This document shows positions 1 through 7,612 of a stretch of 64,000 nucleotides of DNA, piece by piece. The translations under genes were made by a program, and so were the position numbers. Each line of letters begins with the position of its first letter. The first letter of the stretch is position 1. This DNA comes from Anaerolineales bacterium UBA2317 (GTDB lineage Bacteria; Chloroflexota; Anaerolineae; Anaerolineales; Villigracilaceae). Below the pieces are notes generated by a model. The model was not told the DNA's origin. It saw nothing but the letters and a program-made list of their open reading frames with translations, and searched no databases. Location: contig DDVH01000050.1 of assembly GCA_002345215.1 (NCBI GenBank), forward strand, positions 1 through 64,000. The letters are read 5' to 3'.

Positions 1-46
1 TCTTTAGGTGGTGATGAAAGTTTTGACTTGAAAAAGAAAATATAAG

Positions 47-598
47 TTACACTGAAATTTTTACTAACTTCAATATCTCATCACAAGTTTCTTGCGGTGT
101 TTTCTCTTTTGTATAAACGATAAATTTTGCAAGTTTATGATTGGAAGGGTGTTTGATAAAGTGCTCGTTAATGTTTGGTTTCATCTCTCGTAAAAATTCT
201 TCACGTTCATTCAAAATTGAAACTGATTCATCGGGGTCTGCTGATGGTAACAGTAAAATCACATTTGGATAAGCAGACAATGCAGTTTGAACTCGTTCAA
301 AAAGATTTTCATCTTCATACACAGAGTGACCCGCACCAAAGTCAATGATGCAATTGCTATGGTCAATAAGAATACGTTCAACTGCATATGCTTCAAAAGG
401 TTTCCAGTATGGGTAAACCGCCCATAAGCCTTCTTCTTGACGTTTTCTATTAGCATATTCTTCGTCATAGCCGATTTCTTTGTAATAATCAAAACGAACA
501 TCATCCATTGAAAATTGAGGTAGGTTCAACCTTTTAGAAAGTAATTCAGCAACTGTGGACTTTCCTGTGCCAATTGGTCCAATAAGAATAATTTCCAT
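47..598 (-). CDS. P-loop small-molecule kinase-like protein
   Basis: 183-residue single-domain P-loop NTPase. Walker A GPIGTGKS lies at residues 7-14 right after the first strand, as in shikimate/adenylate-kinase-like enzymes that phosphorylate small molecules. SMDDVRFD follows at about residue 30, and a hydrophobic strand ending in an aspartate (CIIDFGAGHS, about 83-92) could be the Walker B equivalent. The substrate cannot be told. The ATG follows AGGTAAAG, which overlaps the TAA of the acetyltransferase gene two bases away, so this is the last gene of the four-gene operon starting at 2470. Its place behind two ArsR-type regulators and an acetyltransferase suggests a stress or small-molecule modification role (inference). 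An antibiotic- or nucleoside-modifying kinase is an alternative. Confidence 0.75.
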   Translation of the reverse strand: MEIILIGPIGTGKSTVAELLSKRLNLPQFSMDDVRFDYYKEIGYDEEYANRKRQEEGLWAVYPYWKPFEAYAVERILIDHSNCIIDFGAGHSVYEDENLFERVQTALSAYPNVILLLPSADPDESVSILNEREEFLREMKPNINEHFIKHPSNHKLAKFIVYTKEKTPQETCDEILKLVKISV

Positions 599-600
599 CT

Positions 601-1380
601 TTACCTATTTTGTGGCTTGAGAAAATATGCCTGATATGTTCCTTGTGAGGTGTAGCCCAATTTTTCTGCTAACTTACAAGATTCTAGATTCGCCGCATCC
701 CAATGAGCGTCCATGTTATTTTCAAAGCACCAACGCACGAGATTGGCTGACAATGCAGTTGCTAACCCTTGACGGCGATGTTCATCCGCTACAAACAAAC
801 TGACTTCAATGCCTGTGCTACAAACTAAGGAAGAATATGCGGCACCTATAACTTCACCATCATTTTCAGCATAAAATCCAATACCACGTTCCACAAAATC
901 TTCTGGTGACTCAAAATCTGAAACATCAATGAAATGGTCTTGTCCTTTTATACGTTGTAAAAGATTCGCGTCCATACGTTTTACATCTTGTGCAAATTTT
1001 AAATCCTGACAAAGTTTTCTCAAATGTTCAACCGATATAGTTTCTGATGAAAACATATATCTTTCGATTTCAAAAAAGCGTTCTCCATAAAAATTATTAA
1101 ACGCTTCTGCCCACCCCGGCATTGCAGACATAAACATGTTATACGGTTGAAAACTTTTCACGATTTCTCCCCCACCTGCGGAATTGGCATCTCCAGCAAA
1201 ATAATGAAAAGATCCAATCTTTATCATGTAAGCAGATGGGTTTTCAAGGTTATCTACAAATGCCATTCCCATTTGGTCTTCTAACACACATTCAATGGAA
1301 ATATCTACACGCGGAACATGTCTAAATGCGCGTGCTAGCCGAATTCGATTTGCTTTTGTTAAAGGATATTCTGTACTCAT
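601..1380 (-). CDS. GNAT family N-acetyltransferase
   Basis: 259-residue acetyltransferase. The C-terminal half carries the GNAT core: EVIGAAYSS strand, EVSLFVADEHRRQGLATALS with the acetyl-CoA pyrophosphate-binding R-x-x-G-x-A loop at about residue 205, and a closing NLESCKLAEKLGY helix-strand. The N-terminal half is a separate domain, which fits the two-part ZmaR-like GNAT family (PF12746 type) better than short GNATs; the acceptor is unknown. I chose the ATG at 1380: it has GGAGAG just upstream and overlaps the TGA of the preceding regulator gene as ATGA. A TTG four codons earlier has no ribosome site. Third gene of the ArsR-type operon. Confidence 0.85.
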   Translation of the reverse strand: MSTEYPLTKANRIRLARAFRHVPRVDISIECVLEDQMGMAFVDNLENPSAYMIKIGSFHYFAGDANSAGGGEIVKSFQPYNMFMSAMPGWAEAFNNFYGERFFEIERYMFSSETISVEHLRKLCQDLKFAQDVKRMDANLLQRIKGQDHFIDVSDFESPEDFVERGIGFYAENDGEVIGAAYSSLVCSTGIEVSLFVADEHRRQGLATALSANLVRWCFENNMDAHWDAANLESCKLAEKLGYTSQGTYQAYFLKPQNR

Positions 1381-1934
1381 TCTTCTCTCCAATATTCTCC
1401 TCCGCCACCTTCGCGTTTCATTAATTTATATCCAATCAATTCGCGACGCAAATAAGCAGTGTCTTCATGATATTGACTCAAAATTTCATTGACTTGTTTT
1501 TCTGTATATTTTTTGCCAGCTTTGAAAGATTTAATAATGTATCTCAAAATCGCTTCTAACTTTTTTCGTTGAGCAGGGATGGTTTTCAAACTGCCATCTT
1601 TTTTTACATAATCTTTTATTACCTTATTGTCATAAGCATCTACATCTACATTTGCAACAGATGAGGCAAGATTCTCTTGTGAAAATAAACTTTTTGATTT
1701 TATTTCCAAAGCTTTTTCGTCTAATTGATAAACATTGTAATAACTCTCAGTTTTCGCGCTCACCAAGCCAACTTTTGCAAGTTTCGATAAATGATGTGAA
1801 ACCGTAGAGGCTTTCAAATTTAATAATGCAGCAAGTTCTTCAACGCTATAAGGTTGTTGCGCCAGTAACCCAATAATTTTTAAGCGGTTGGCATCTGAAA
1901 GAACTTTGAAGAAAGCAACTAACTCTTCACTCAT
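1377..1934 (-). CDS. ArsR-family regulator with DUF2087 domain (second copy)
   Basis: 185-residue transcription regulator. Residues 1-75 form an ArsR-type winged helix: LSDANRLKIIGLLAQ, then a recognition region LAALLNLKASTVSHHLSKL at about 34-52. Residues about 115-182 match the DUF2087 style (DGSLKTIPAQRKKLEAILRYI, then YTEKQVNEIL, YHEDTAYLRRELI and a terminal YWRE), a domain often appended to such HTHs. No metal-binding Cys cluster is visible, so a classical arsenic or zinc sensor is unlikely. The ATG at 1934 overlaps the TGA of the upstream paralogue (ATGA); the TTG start at 1949 is less convincing. Probably represses its own operon through the palindrome at 2485-2514. Confidence 0.88.
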   Translation of the reverse strand: MSEELVAFFKVLSDANRLKIIGLLAQQPYSVEELAALLNLKASTVSHHLSKLAKVGLVSAKTESYYNVYQLDEKALEIKSKSLFSQENLASSVANVDVDAYDNKVIKDYVKKDGSLKTIPAQRKKLEAILRYIIKSFKAGKKYTEKQVNEILSQYHEDTAYLRRELIGYKLMKREGGGGEYWREE

Positions 1935-2470
1935 GCTTTCACCCGCCAATAGCGTGAGCCATCACTTTCACGCGCAAGCATATTGGCTTCAATCAAGTCA
2001 CGGCGTAAACCTGCTGTATCTTCATTAAATCTTTTTATGATTTGATTAATTTCTTTTTCGGTGTAATCTTTATCAAACTCAAAAAAATTAATCAGATAAT
2101 CTAAGATGATTTGAAGTTTCGGCGGTGCGGGGATATGACGAATACTTCCATCGGCATTGAGATGGGCTTTTAGCACCTTTTTAGTTTTTTCGTCTAACGC
2201 CTCATCTGGGACATATAGTTGTTTCTCTTCGAGCAACTTTTCCTTCGCTAAAACAGCCAGACGGTCATCGTTCAAAGAAAAAACACCGTTTTCTTGACGA
2301 ATCACACCGATATGTTCTAAGAATCCAAGATGGGTCAGCGAATCTTTGGGTGAGAGTTCGAGGCGTTCGGCAACTTCTTTGCGCGTGGCATTGCTCTGCG
2401 AAAGCATACCGATAATCCGCAGGCGGGTTGGGTCAGACATTACTTTGACATAATCAAGCATTTGGTTCAT
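1931..2470 (-). CDS. ArsR-family regulator with DUF2087 domain (first copy)
   Basis: 179 residues, first gene of the operon. Winged helix at residues 5-65 (VMSDPTRLRIIGMLSQ, then TRKEVAERLELSPKDSLTHLGFLEHIGVI) and a C-terminal DUF2087-type domain (ADGSIRHIPAPPKLQIILDYLINFF, YTEKEINQIIKRFNEDTAGLRRDLIEANML, YWRV). It is clearly paralogous to the next gene along its whole length, so the pair arose by tandem duplication and may act as a heterodimer (inference). No Cys residues are present, so metal sensing through thiols is ruled out for this copy. ATG at 2470; the promoter and palindrome lie immediately upstream. SD is weak (GGATG). Confidence 0.88.
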   Translation of the reverse strand: MNQMLDYVKVMSDPTRLRIIGMLSQSNATRKEVAERLELSPKDSLTHLGFLEHIGVIRQENGVFSLNDDRLAVLAKEKLLEEKQLYVPDEALDEKTKKVLKAHLNADGSIRHIPAPPKLQIILDYLINFFEFDKDYTEKEINQIIKRFNEDTAGLRRDLIEANMLARESDGSRYWRVKA

Positions 2471-2484
2471 ATTTCACATCCATA

Positions 2485-2540
2485 AATCTAATTTGATATT
2501 CATCGAATTAGATTCTAGAGGCAGAAATGGGATTTGTCAA
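2485..2540 (-). promoter_or_regulatory. Promoter with overlapping palindromic operator of the arsR-type operon
   Basis: Minus strand: -35 TTGACA (2540-2535), 17-bp spacer, -10 TAGAAT (2517-2512), so +1 falls near 2505. A palindrome covers 2485-2514: AATCTAATT (2485-2493) pairs exactly with AATTAGATT (2506-2514), and an inner GAT/ATC pair (2495-2497 with 2502-2504) extends the symmetry. The palindrome covers part of the -10 and the start point, the standard place for a repressor. The natural ligand-binding candidates are the two ArsR-type proteins encoded directly downstream. Confidence 0.8.
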
Positions 2541-2550
2541 GTAAAGAAGA

Positions 2551-2616
2551 TGTTGAGTTGTAGAATCAGTTATCCCCTAGTTAAGAGGCGCGAAGCGGTC
2601 AAATCAGAAAGGGGTT
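2551..2616. repeat. Dispersed intergenic repeat (GTTGTAGAATCA...GGCGCG family)
   Basis: Shares an almost colinear segment with 27279-27347 (gttgtagaatca, then a CCCCT run, a TTAAGA block and GGCGCG) and weaker similarity to 7549-7593. Ends in AAAGGGG that can pair with the CCCCT run, so a hairpin is possible. It lies between the divergent arsR-type and ilvE promoters. Confidence 0.55.
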
Positions 2617-2647
2617 TTATCAAGTACAATCTTAATTGGAGGTATCA

Positions 2648-3568
2648 ATGGATTTTTCTAAACATGCTTTCTTTGAAGGAAAAATTGTCCCGTTGAGTGA
2701 AGCGAAGATTGGGATTGCGACGCATGGGTTTTTATATGGCACATCTGTATTTGGTGGGATGCGTGCATATTGGAATCAAGAAAAAGGGAAAATGTTTTTG
2801 TTTCGTCCGTTTGACCATTTTCGGCGTTTGATTAATTCTGGAAAAATGATGGCGATGCAAAGCCCGTATGATGAAGAGGGTTTTATTCAATTGACTTTGG
2901 ACGTGTTGCGAAAAGATGATTGGAAGCAAGATGTGTACTTACGCCCCACTTTGTATAAAGCGGATATGGGCATTGGCGTGAAGTTGCATGATTTGCGTGA
3001 TGAGTTTTGTATGTTTGTGATTCCGTTTGAAAAATATGTGAAGAATGATACGGATGCACATTTGACAGTTTCATCATGGCGAAGAATTGATGACAATGTG
3101 ATTCCAGCGCGCGGAAAAGTTGCAGGTGGTTATGCAAATTCGGCTTTGATAAAAACAGATGCAAACCGTGCAGGTTTTGATGAAGCATTGGTGTTAGATA
3201 ATAATGGTCATGTCTCTGAAGGTTCGGCGATGAATGTGTTTATGGTGCGTGACGGTGTCTTAGTGACTCCACCTGTAACCGATAATATTTTAGAAGGCAT
3301 TACACGAAAATCTGTAATTGAGATTGCAAAAAAAGAATTGGGATTAGAAGTTGTTGAACGTTCAATTGATAGAACCGAAGTTTTTATAGCCGAAGAAATG
3401 TTTATGACTGGAACCGCCGCTCAAATTGTAGCAGTGACAAAAATTGACCACCGCCCTGTTGGAAGTGGTGTGATGGGAAATATCACAACCAAATTAAGAA
3501 ATCTATTTGATGATGTTGTGCGTGCGAAAAATCCGAAGTTTAATCATTGGAATGTGGAAGTGAAATAA
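2648..3568 (+). CDS. ilvE: Branched-chain amino acid aminotransferase
   Basis: 306-residue PLP fold-type IV transaminase interconverting Leu/Ile/Val with their 2-oxo acids, cytosolic. Seen: THGFLYGTSVFGGMRAY near the N-terminus (substrate-gate region), the PLP-binding lysine in RGKVAGGYANSALIKTDA (Lys at about residue 157), the PLP-nitrogen glutamate in VSEGSAMNVF, and the closing FMTGTAAQIVAVTKIDHRP loop. Length is typical. The ATG at 2648 has GGAGGT seven bases upstream; a TTG at 2636 would sit inside that ribosome site. Monocistronic, divergent from the arsR-type operon and closed by the hairpin at 3578-3629. Confidence 0.93.
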   Translation: MDFSKHAFFEGKIVPLSEAKIGIATHGFLYGTSVFGGMRAYWNQEKGKMFLFRPFDHFRRLINSGKMMAMQSPYDEEGFIQLTLDVLRKDDWKQDVYLRPTLYKADMGIGVKLHDLRDEFCMFVIPFEKYVKNDTDAHLTVSSWRRIDDNVIPARGKVAGGYANSALIKTDANRAGFDEALVLDNNGHVSEGSAMNVFMVRDGVLVTPPVTDNILEGITRKSVIEIAKKELGLEVVERSIDRTEVFIAEEMFMTGTAAQIVAVTKIDHRPVGSGVMGNITTKLRNLFDDVVRAKNPKFNHWNVEVK

Positions 3569-3577
3569 AGAAGAAAT

Positions 3578-3629
3578 AAGAAAGAGGAAAGAAGTTAAGA
3601 TGCAAAATCTTTCTTCTTTCCTCTTTCTT
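3578..3629. terminator. Long polypurine/polypyrimidine hairpin between convergent genes
   Basis: Perfect 17-bp inverted repeat: AAGAAAGAGGAAAGAAG at 3578-3594 and its complement at 3613-3629, loop 18 bases. It lies between convergent ilvE and the 3650-4372 gene, so it may end both transcripts. The same GAAAGAGGAAAG motif recurs at 11793-11846, 40841-40861 and 51294-51331. Confidence 0.65.
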
Positions 3630-3649
3630 TACTTAATAAAGGAATGTGT

Positions 3650-4372
3650 TTAAGGATTCTTCTTAAACTTCACCAACACCAAATTCTTTGAACAATCACT
3701 GAATGTATCAATTTCGATGTTGCCTGAAAGTGGCAAACCTGCTTGGTCAAGGATTTGAATCGAGAGCAATCCATCAGATGAAATGGGGACAGTTCCTAAG
3801 AAAAATTCAAAACCAGATTTTCCGTATGCCGGAGCAACACCACTGACGGTTAAGGAATTTTGCGTCTTGCCGTTATAAAAACCTGTTAATCGAACCGTAA
3901 TACCAATCATATCGGCGTTGTTTGAGTCAACAATTGTGCCTGCTACACCTTGCCAATTACAAGCGGCTTCTGGATGAATAATGGTGCTATCAATGTAAGT
4001 TGTTGTAGCATTGAAAGGTGCTTTGGGCGTTGCGGTTGGAGTTGGTGTATCAGATGGAGTAATTAATGACACGACGGTAACGGTAGGTTCTAAAGTAAAT
4101 GTAGGCACAAGAGTTAAGGTTGGAGTGTCTGTGATAGCGGCTTGAGTCGGAGTCCATGTTGGGAGCAATTGAATCGGAGTAATCGTAGCAGTCGGAAGTT
4201 GACCTACAAAAGCACGTTCTGGACTAAAAGGGTTATATGCCGCATTAGGCGACATATACACTGCAACAAAATACAAGCCAATACAAAGTGTCATCAATAA
4301 TGTGAGAAGACTGAGCATATCCCATATATCTAAACGTGATTTTGGTTTATCTTCGAAATCGTAGTTACTCAT
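3650..4372 (-). CDS. Membrane-anchored protein with Thr/Pro linker and C-terminal beta domain
   Basis: 240 residues, function unknown. One N-terminal membrane segment (about residues 18-42, LLTLLMTLCIGLYFVAVYM) is followed by an extended Thr/Pro-rich linker (about 65-115, DTPTPTATP type) and a C-terminal domain with CNWQGVAGTIVD at about 137 and a second Cys near the end. The two cysteines could form a disulfide in an extracellular beta-sandwich, perhaps carboxypeptidase-regulatory-like (VAGTIVDSNNADMIGITVRL resembles such folds). The linker style matches other envelope proteins in this window. Ends convergently with ilvE; the SurA-like gene lies 18 bases upstream, so the two may be cotranscribed. 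Confidence 0.75.
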   Translation of the reverse strand: MSNYDFEDKPKSRLDIWDMLSLLTLLMTLCIGLYFVAVYMSPNAAYNPFSPERAFVGQLPTATITPIQLLPTWTPTQAAITDTPTLTLVPTFTLEPTVTVVSLITPSDTPTPTATPKAPFNATTTYIDSTIIHPEAACNWQGVAGTIVDSNNADMIGITVRLTGFYNGKTQNSLTVSGVAPAYGKSGFEFFLGTVPISSDGLLSIQILDQAGLPLSGNIEIDTFSDCSKNLVLVKFKKNP

Positions 4373-4390
4373 TTGCTATGCTCCAAAATT

Positions 4391-5236
4391 TTACTGCATC
4401 AAAACAATATTGCTATTTTCTTTTTGTTCAGTAATCCAATTTTTCAAAGCCAATTCTTGCATGGTTAATAAAGCATCAGGCGTTAATTCATGTTCAGCAC
4501 GTTCTACCGCTTTGAAAATATGAAAGCCTGCTTCGGTTGAAATGATTCCGCTCACTTCACCTGTTTGTAAAGCAAACACGGCTTGGTCTGCCTCAGCACT
4601 CAACAAATAACCTTGCGGAACCCAACCCAATTCACCATTTGTAACGGGGTCATATAAACTCGCAAGTTCGTCAAAGTCTTCGCCTGCGGTTAAGCGTTGC
4701 AACACGGCTTGCGCGTCCGCCTCATTATAGGTCAAAATTTGGCGCAGATGAATCTGCTCCATGCTATTTGGCACATCCGCAATGATTTTGTCACGCATCC
4801 ATGCAGATTCAATACTTCTTTTTAAGATGACTCTAAACGAAGCATCATCATACCCAAAAGCGGATTGCCATTGTGCAATCGCATCTGGACTTCCCAACGC
4901 ATCAATTCTTAACTGGAGGTCTGATTCTGTCACCTCAAAATTTTCTTCACGTGCGGCTTGAGCAAGCAAATATTGAGCAATCAAATCATCCAACACAATT
5001 TGGCGGGCTTGTGAATCTTCTGCGTTAGGAAAAGCCGTTTTATAGCGGTTTAATTCTGCATCAAATTCAACTTGTGTAATGTATTCCCCATTCACCATCG
5101 CCACTGAAGGTGGAGGTGTTGGCGTAGGAGGTTGAGGCGTAGCAGTCGGTATAGTTGGAGTCGGCGTGTTGGAAGTCCCGAAAGAGGCGCAGGCACTTAA
5201 TCCCAAAGCCAGCAGTAAAGTTAAAGTAAATCGCAT
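4391..5236 (-). CDS. SurA/PpiC-type peptidyl-prolyl isomerase lipoprotein
   Basis: 281-residue extracytoplasmic foldase. The signal peptide ends in a lipobox (LSAC, Cys16), then comes a Thr/Pro linker (about 22-45). SVAMVNGEYITQVEFDAEL begins a SurA_N-like helical chaperone region (about 47-155). A parvulin-type rotamase domain follows (about 160-250): IHLRQILTYNEADAQAV, AGEDFDELASLYD, GELGWVPQGYLL, GEVSGIISTEAGFHIFKAVE. Known role of the family: assisting folding of exported proteins. The ATG at 5236 gives a perfect lipoprotein signal; the frame stays open upstream to 5407 but that part overlaps groL and repeats and is not coding. groL's terminator separates it from the chaperonins. Confidence 0.9.
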   Translation of the reverse strand: MRFTLTLLLALGLSACASFGTSNTPTPTIPTATPQPPTPTPPPSVAMVNGEYITQVEFDAELNRYKTAFPNAEDSQARQIVLDDLIAQYLLAQAAREENFEVTESDLQLRIDALGSPDAIAQWQSAFGYDDASFRVILKRSIESAWMRDKIIADVPNSMEQIHLRQILTYNEADAQAVLQRLTAGEDFDELASLYDPVTNGELGWVPQGYLLSAEADQAVFALQTGEVSGIISTEAGFHIFKAVERAEHELTPDALLTMQELALKNWITEQKENSNIVLMQ

Positions 5237-5263
5237 TTGGAAATTATAAATTAAAAAAGTAGA

Positions 5264-5282
5264 GACACGGCGTTGCCGTGTC
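5264..5282 (-). terminator. groL intrinsic terminator on a REP-like palindrome
   Basis: Perfect 8-bp stem GACACGGC / GCCGTGTC with a three-base loop, followed on the minus strand by CTAC and T6. Well placed 46 bases after groL's stop. The surrounding flank also resembles a small dispersed palindrome. Confidence 0.75.
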
Positions 5283-5301
5283 CCTACAAATTTGTAGATG
5301 G

Positions 5302-5327
5302 ATTCTTGTCCTGAGCTTGCCGAAGGG
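5302..5327. repeat. Dispersed repeat (CCTTCGGCAAGCTCAGGA type)
   Basis: Minus-strand CCTTCGGCAAGCTCAGGA abuts the stop codon of groL. This sequence type is a commonly seen small intergenic repeat in bacterial genomes (from general knowledge; copy number in this genome not measurable here). Only one copy is in the window. Confidence 0.4.
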
Positions 5328-6986
5328 TTAGTAATCCATACCACCCATGCCGCCCGGAGGCATAGCAGGAGCCTTATCTTTCTCAGGCATATCGGTGATG
5401 AGCACATCAGTAGTGAGCATCATTGCGGCAATGGAGGAAGCATTTTCGAGCGCACCACGCACTACTTTGACTGGGTCAATCACGCCGGCTTTAATCATGT
5501 CGGTGTATTCACCGGTCAACACATTGTAGCCAATGTTTGCATTTTTCTTTTCTGCGGCAGTGCGGCGGACGGTGTCAATAATCACGGAACCATCTTGACC
5601 AGCATTTGCGGCAAGTTTACGAATTGGGGCTTCGAGTGCTTTCTTGATGATGTTAATACCAACTTTTACTTCTTCATTTTCATCATCATTGTTCTTGGCA
5701 AGTTTATCGAGTTTGCTAGCGGCATTGATGAGAGAAATTTCACCACCAGGAACGATACCCTCTTCTACTGCGGCACGTGCGGCAGAGAGAGCATCTTCAA
5801 CACGATGTTTCTTTTCTTTCATTTCGGTTTCAGTTGCGGCACCCACGCGGATGATTGCAACGCCACCGCTTAATTTAGCCAAGCGTTCTTGAAGTTTTTC
5901 TTTGTCATAATCGCTGGTGCTTTTGTCAATTTCAATGCGAATTTCTTTCACACGTCCATCAATGTCGGCTTTCTTGCCTTTGCCACCAATGATAGTTGTG
6001 TTTTCTTTATCAGAGACAACTTTTTCTGCACGACCTAATTCTTGAACAGTGACAGATTCGAGTTTGCGACCTAATTCTTCAGAAACAACTTGTCCACCGG
6101 TCAGAATAGCAATATCTTGTAACATCGCTTTGCGGCGGTCACCAAAGCCAGGGGCTTTGATTGCCAACACATTCAACATACCGCGAATCTTGTTGAGGAT
6201 TAAGGTAGCGAGGGCTTCGCCGTCTACATCTTCAGCAATGATAACGAGTTCGCGTTTGCCGAGTTGGACGAGTTTTTCGAGCAAAGGCACAATATCTTGT
6301 GCGGCAGAAATTTTCTTGTCATAAATCAACACATACGCATCGCTGATTTGGGCTTCCATGTTTTCAGCGCTGGTGATGAAATATGGAGAAAGGTAACCAC
6401 GGTCAAATTGCATACCTTCAACGAAATCGGTTTCAAATTGCATGGTCTTGGATTCTTCAACAGTGATAACGCCGTCTTTACCGACTTTGTCCATCACGTC
6501 TGCAATCAATTGACCCACTTCAGCATCAGCGGCTGAGTTGGTAGCCACAGAAGCGATTTCTTCTTTGGTATCAATCTTGACAGAGTTTTTCTTGAGTTCA
6601 GCAACCACAGTTTCAGTTGCAAGTTCAATACCACGTTTGAGAAGCATTGGGTTGTAACCTGCTTCCAAAGCCTTCAAACCTTCGTTCACAATAGCATGAG
6701 CCAAAACTGTGGATGTAGTTGTACCATCACCAGCAATGTCATTGGTTTTGGATGCGGCTTCTTTAAGAAGTTGAGCACCCATGTTTTCAAATGGGTCTTC
6801 CAATTCAATTTCTTTGGCTACTGAAACGCCATCGTGAGTAATAGTTGGGGAACCGAATTTTCGGTCAACTGCCACATTGCGACCTTTTGGTCCCAAAGTT
6901 GCAGAAACTGCATTTGCCACAACGTTCATACCGTTCTTAAGCTTGCGGCGGGCTTCTTCTGAAAATACTAATTGTTTTGCTGCCAT
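5328..6986 (-). CDS. groL: 60-kDa chaperonin GroEL
   Basis: 552-residue ATP-driven folding chamber subunit, acting with GroES in the cytosol. Seen: VANAVSATLGPKGRNV (equatorial nucleotide site), AGDGTTTSTVLA at about residue 86, apical-domain residues around FVEGMQFDRGYLSPYFIT, the hinge GGVAIIRVGAATETEMKEKKHRVEDAL, and the flexible tail ending GGMGGMDY. Full length with no gaps. SD AAGGAAA precedes the ATG. Downstream of groS by 112 bases containing a large imperfect inverted repeat, so expression of the two may be uncoupled. Controlled by the CIRCE upstream of groS. Confidence 0.98.
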   Translation of the reverse strand: MAAKQLVFSEEARRKLKNGMNVVANAVSATLGPKGRNVAVDRKFGSPTITHDGVSVAKEIELEDPFENMGAQLLKEAASKTNDIAGDGTTTSTVLAHAIVNEGLKALEAGYNPMLLKRGIELATETVVAELKKNSVKIDTKEEIASVATNSAADAEVGQLIADVMDKVGKDGVITVEESKTMQFETDFVEGMQFDRGYLSPYFITSAENMEAQISDAYVLIYDKKISAAQDIVPLLEKLVQLGKRELVIIAEDVDGEALATLILNKIRGMLNVLAIKAPGFGDRRKAMLQDIAILTGGQVVSEELGRKLESVTVQELGRAEKVVSDKENTTIIGGKGKKADIDGRVKEIRIEIDKSTSDYDKEKLQERLAKLSGGVAIIRVGAATETEMKEKKHRVEDALSAARAAVEEGIVPGGEISLINAASKLDKLAKNNDDENEEVKVGINIIKKALEAPIRKLAANAGQDGSVIIDTVRRTAAEKKNANIGYNVLTGEYTDMIKAGVIDPVKVVRGALENASSIAAMMLTTDVLITDMPEKDKAPAMPPGGMGGMDY

Positions 6987-7012
6987 AGTTTATTTCCTTT
7001 TTTAATTTATTT

Positions 7013-7087
7013 AAACACGAAGTACTCTAAGGTCACTAAGGAAAAAATCGTTTTATTCCCTTCGTGTACTTGGTGTCCTTTGTGTTT
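7013..7087. repeat. Imperfect inverted repeat in the groS-groL intergenic region
   Basis: 29-base arms 7013-7041 and 7059-7087 match at most positions (AAACAC-AAG-AC-C-AAG-CAC-AAGG pattern) around a 17-base AT-rich loop. Resembles a dispersed intergenic repeat of the ACACCAAG/ACACGAAGG type. As RNA it would form a long hairpin inside the groESL message. Confidence 0.6.
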
Positions 7088-7098
7088 AATGAATTTAA

Positions 7099-7401
7099 TT
7101 ATCCAACAATACCGAGAATGTCGCTTTCGCGTAGGATGAGCAATTTCTTGCCTTCCATTTTCACTTCGGTGCCGGAATACTTGGCGAACAAAATTGTGTC
7201 ACCAACTTTTACATCCATTTCAACGCGGTCACCATCTTCATTGCGGTCACCAGGACCAGCCGCCAACACTTTACCTTGTTGCGGTTTTTCCTTTGCCGTT
7301 TCAGGTAAAACGATGCCGCTGGCGGTCACTTCCTCTTGCTCAATGGGTTCCACCAACACACGACTACCCAAAGGCTTAAACGATACATTTGATTTTGCCA
7401 T
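7099..7401 (-). CDS. groS: 10-kDa co-chaperonin GroES
   Basis: 100-residue lid of the GroEL chamber. Seen: FKPLGSRVLVEPIEQEE, mobile loop SGIVLPETAKEKPQQGKVLAAGPG at about 29-52, KVGDTILFAKYSGTEVKMEGKKLLILRESDILGIV at the C-terminus. Normal length. SD GGAGG sits eight bases before the ATG. First gene of groESL, with CIRCE and a sigma-70-type promoter upstream. Confidence 0.97.
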   Translation of the reverse strand: MAKSNVSFKPLGSRVLVEPIEQEEVTASGIVLPETAKEKPQQGKVLAAGPGDRNEDGDRVEMDVKVGDTILFAKYSGTEVKMEGKKLLILRESDILGIVG

Positions 7402-7449
7402 TTCTTTGCCTCCGATTAGGATTATTAAAATTTATGAATAAACATAGAA

Positions 7450-7476
7450 TTAGCACTCCAATCAACCGAGTGCTAA
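7450..7476 (-). promoter_or_regulatory. CIRCE operator (HrcA site)
   Basis: Perfect consensus TTAGCACTC-N9-GAGTGCTAA (7450-7458 and 7468-7476). HrcA binding here represses groESL in the absence of heat stress (established for the element). It overlaps the predicted transcription start. hrcA itself is not in the window. Confidence 0.97.
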
Positions 7477-7481
7477 AGGTT

Positions 7482-7509
7482 ATTTTACCTGCTTAAAAAT
7501 CAAAGTCAA
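7482..7509 (-). promoter_or_regulatory. groESL promoter
   Basis: Minus strand -35 TTGACT (7509-7504), 16-bp spacer, -10 TAAAAT (7487-7482). Predicted start near 7475, inside CIRCE, which fits HrcA blocking of initiation. Leader is about 75 bases. Confidence 0.7.
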
Positions 7510-7548
7510 GGGGATTGTAAAAATCTCTTACAAAAATCTGACGAATTT

Positions 7549-7593
7549 CCCCCTTTTTCGACACGCTCAACACGCCTCTTTCCTAAGGGGAGG
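7549..7593. repeat. Dispersed repeat, weaker third copy of the GGCGCG family
   Basis: On the minus strand CCTCCCCTTAGGAAAGAGGCG, then GTTGAG, resembles the copies at 2551-2616 and 27279-27347. CCCCTT and AAGGGG arms can pair, giving a possible transcript end for the 7613-8059 gene. Confidence 0.4.
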
Positions 7594-7612
7594 CATGTTT
7601 CTGTTCCTCTAC

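Noticed and set aside
2493..2696. Plus-strand open frame overlapping the ilvE start
   Set aside because: It covers the divergent promoter region and a repeat, and overlaps ilvE in another frame without a ribosome site.
5237..5407. N-terminal extension of the SurA-like lipoprotein
   Set aside because: It overlaps groL and its terminator, while the ATG at 5236 gives an exact lipoprotein signal peptide.
5298..6536. Plus-strand open frames of 82-191 codons opposite groL
   Set aside because: They are antisense shadows of a perfectly conserved groL, have no ribosome sites and encode no recognisable protein.
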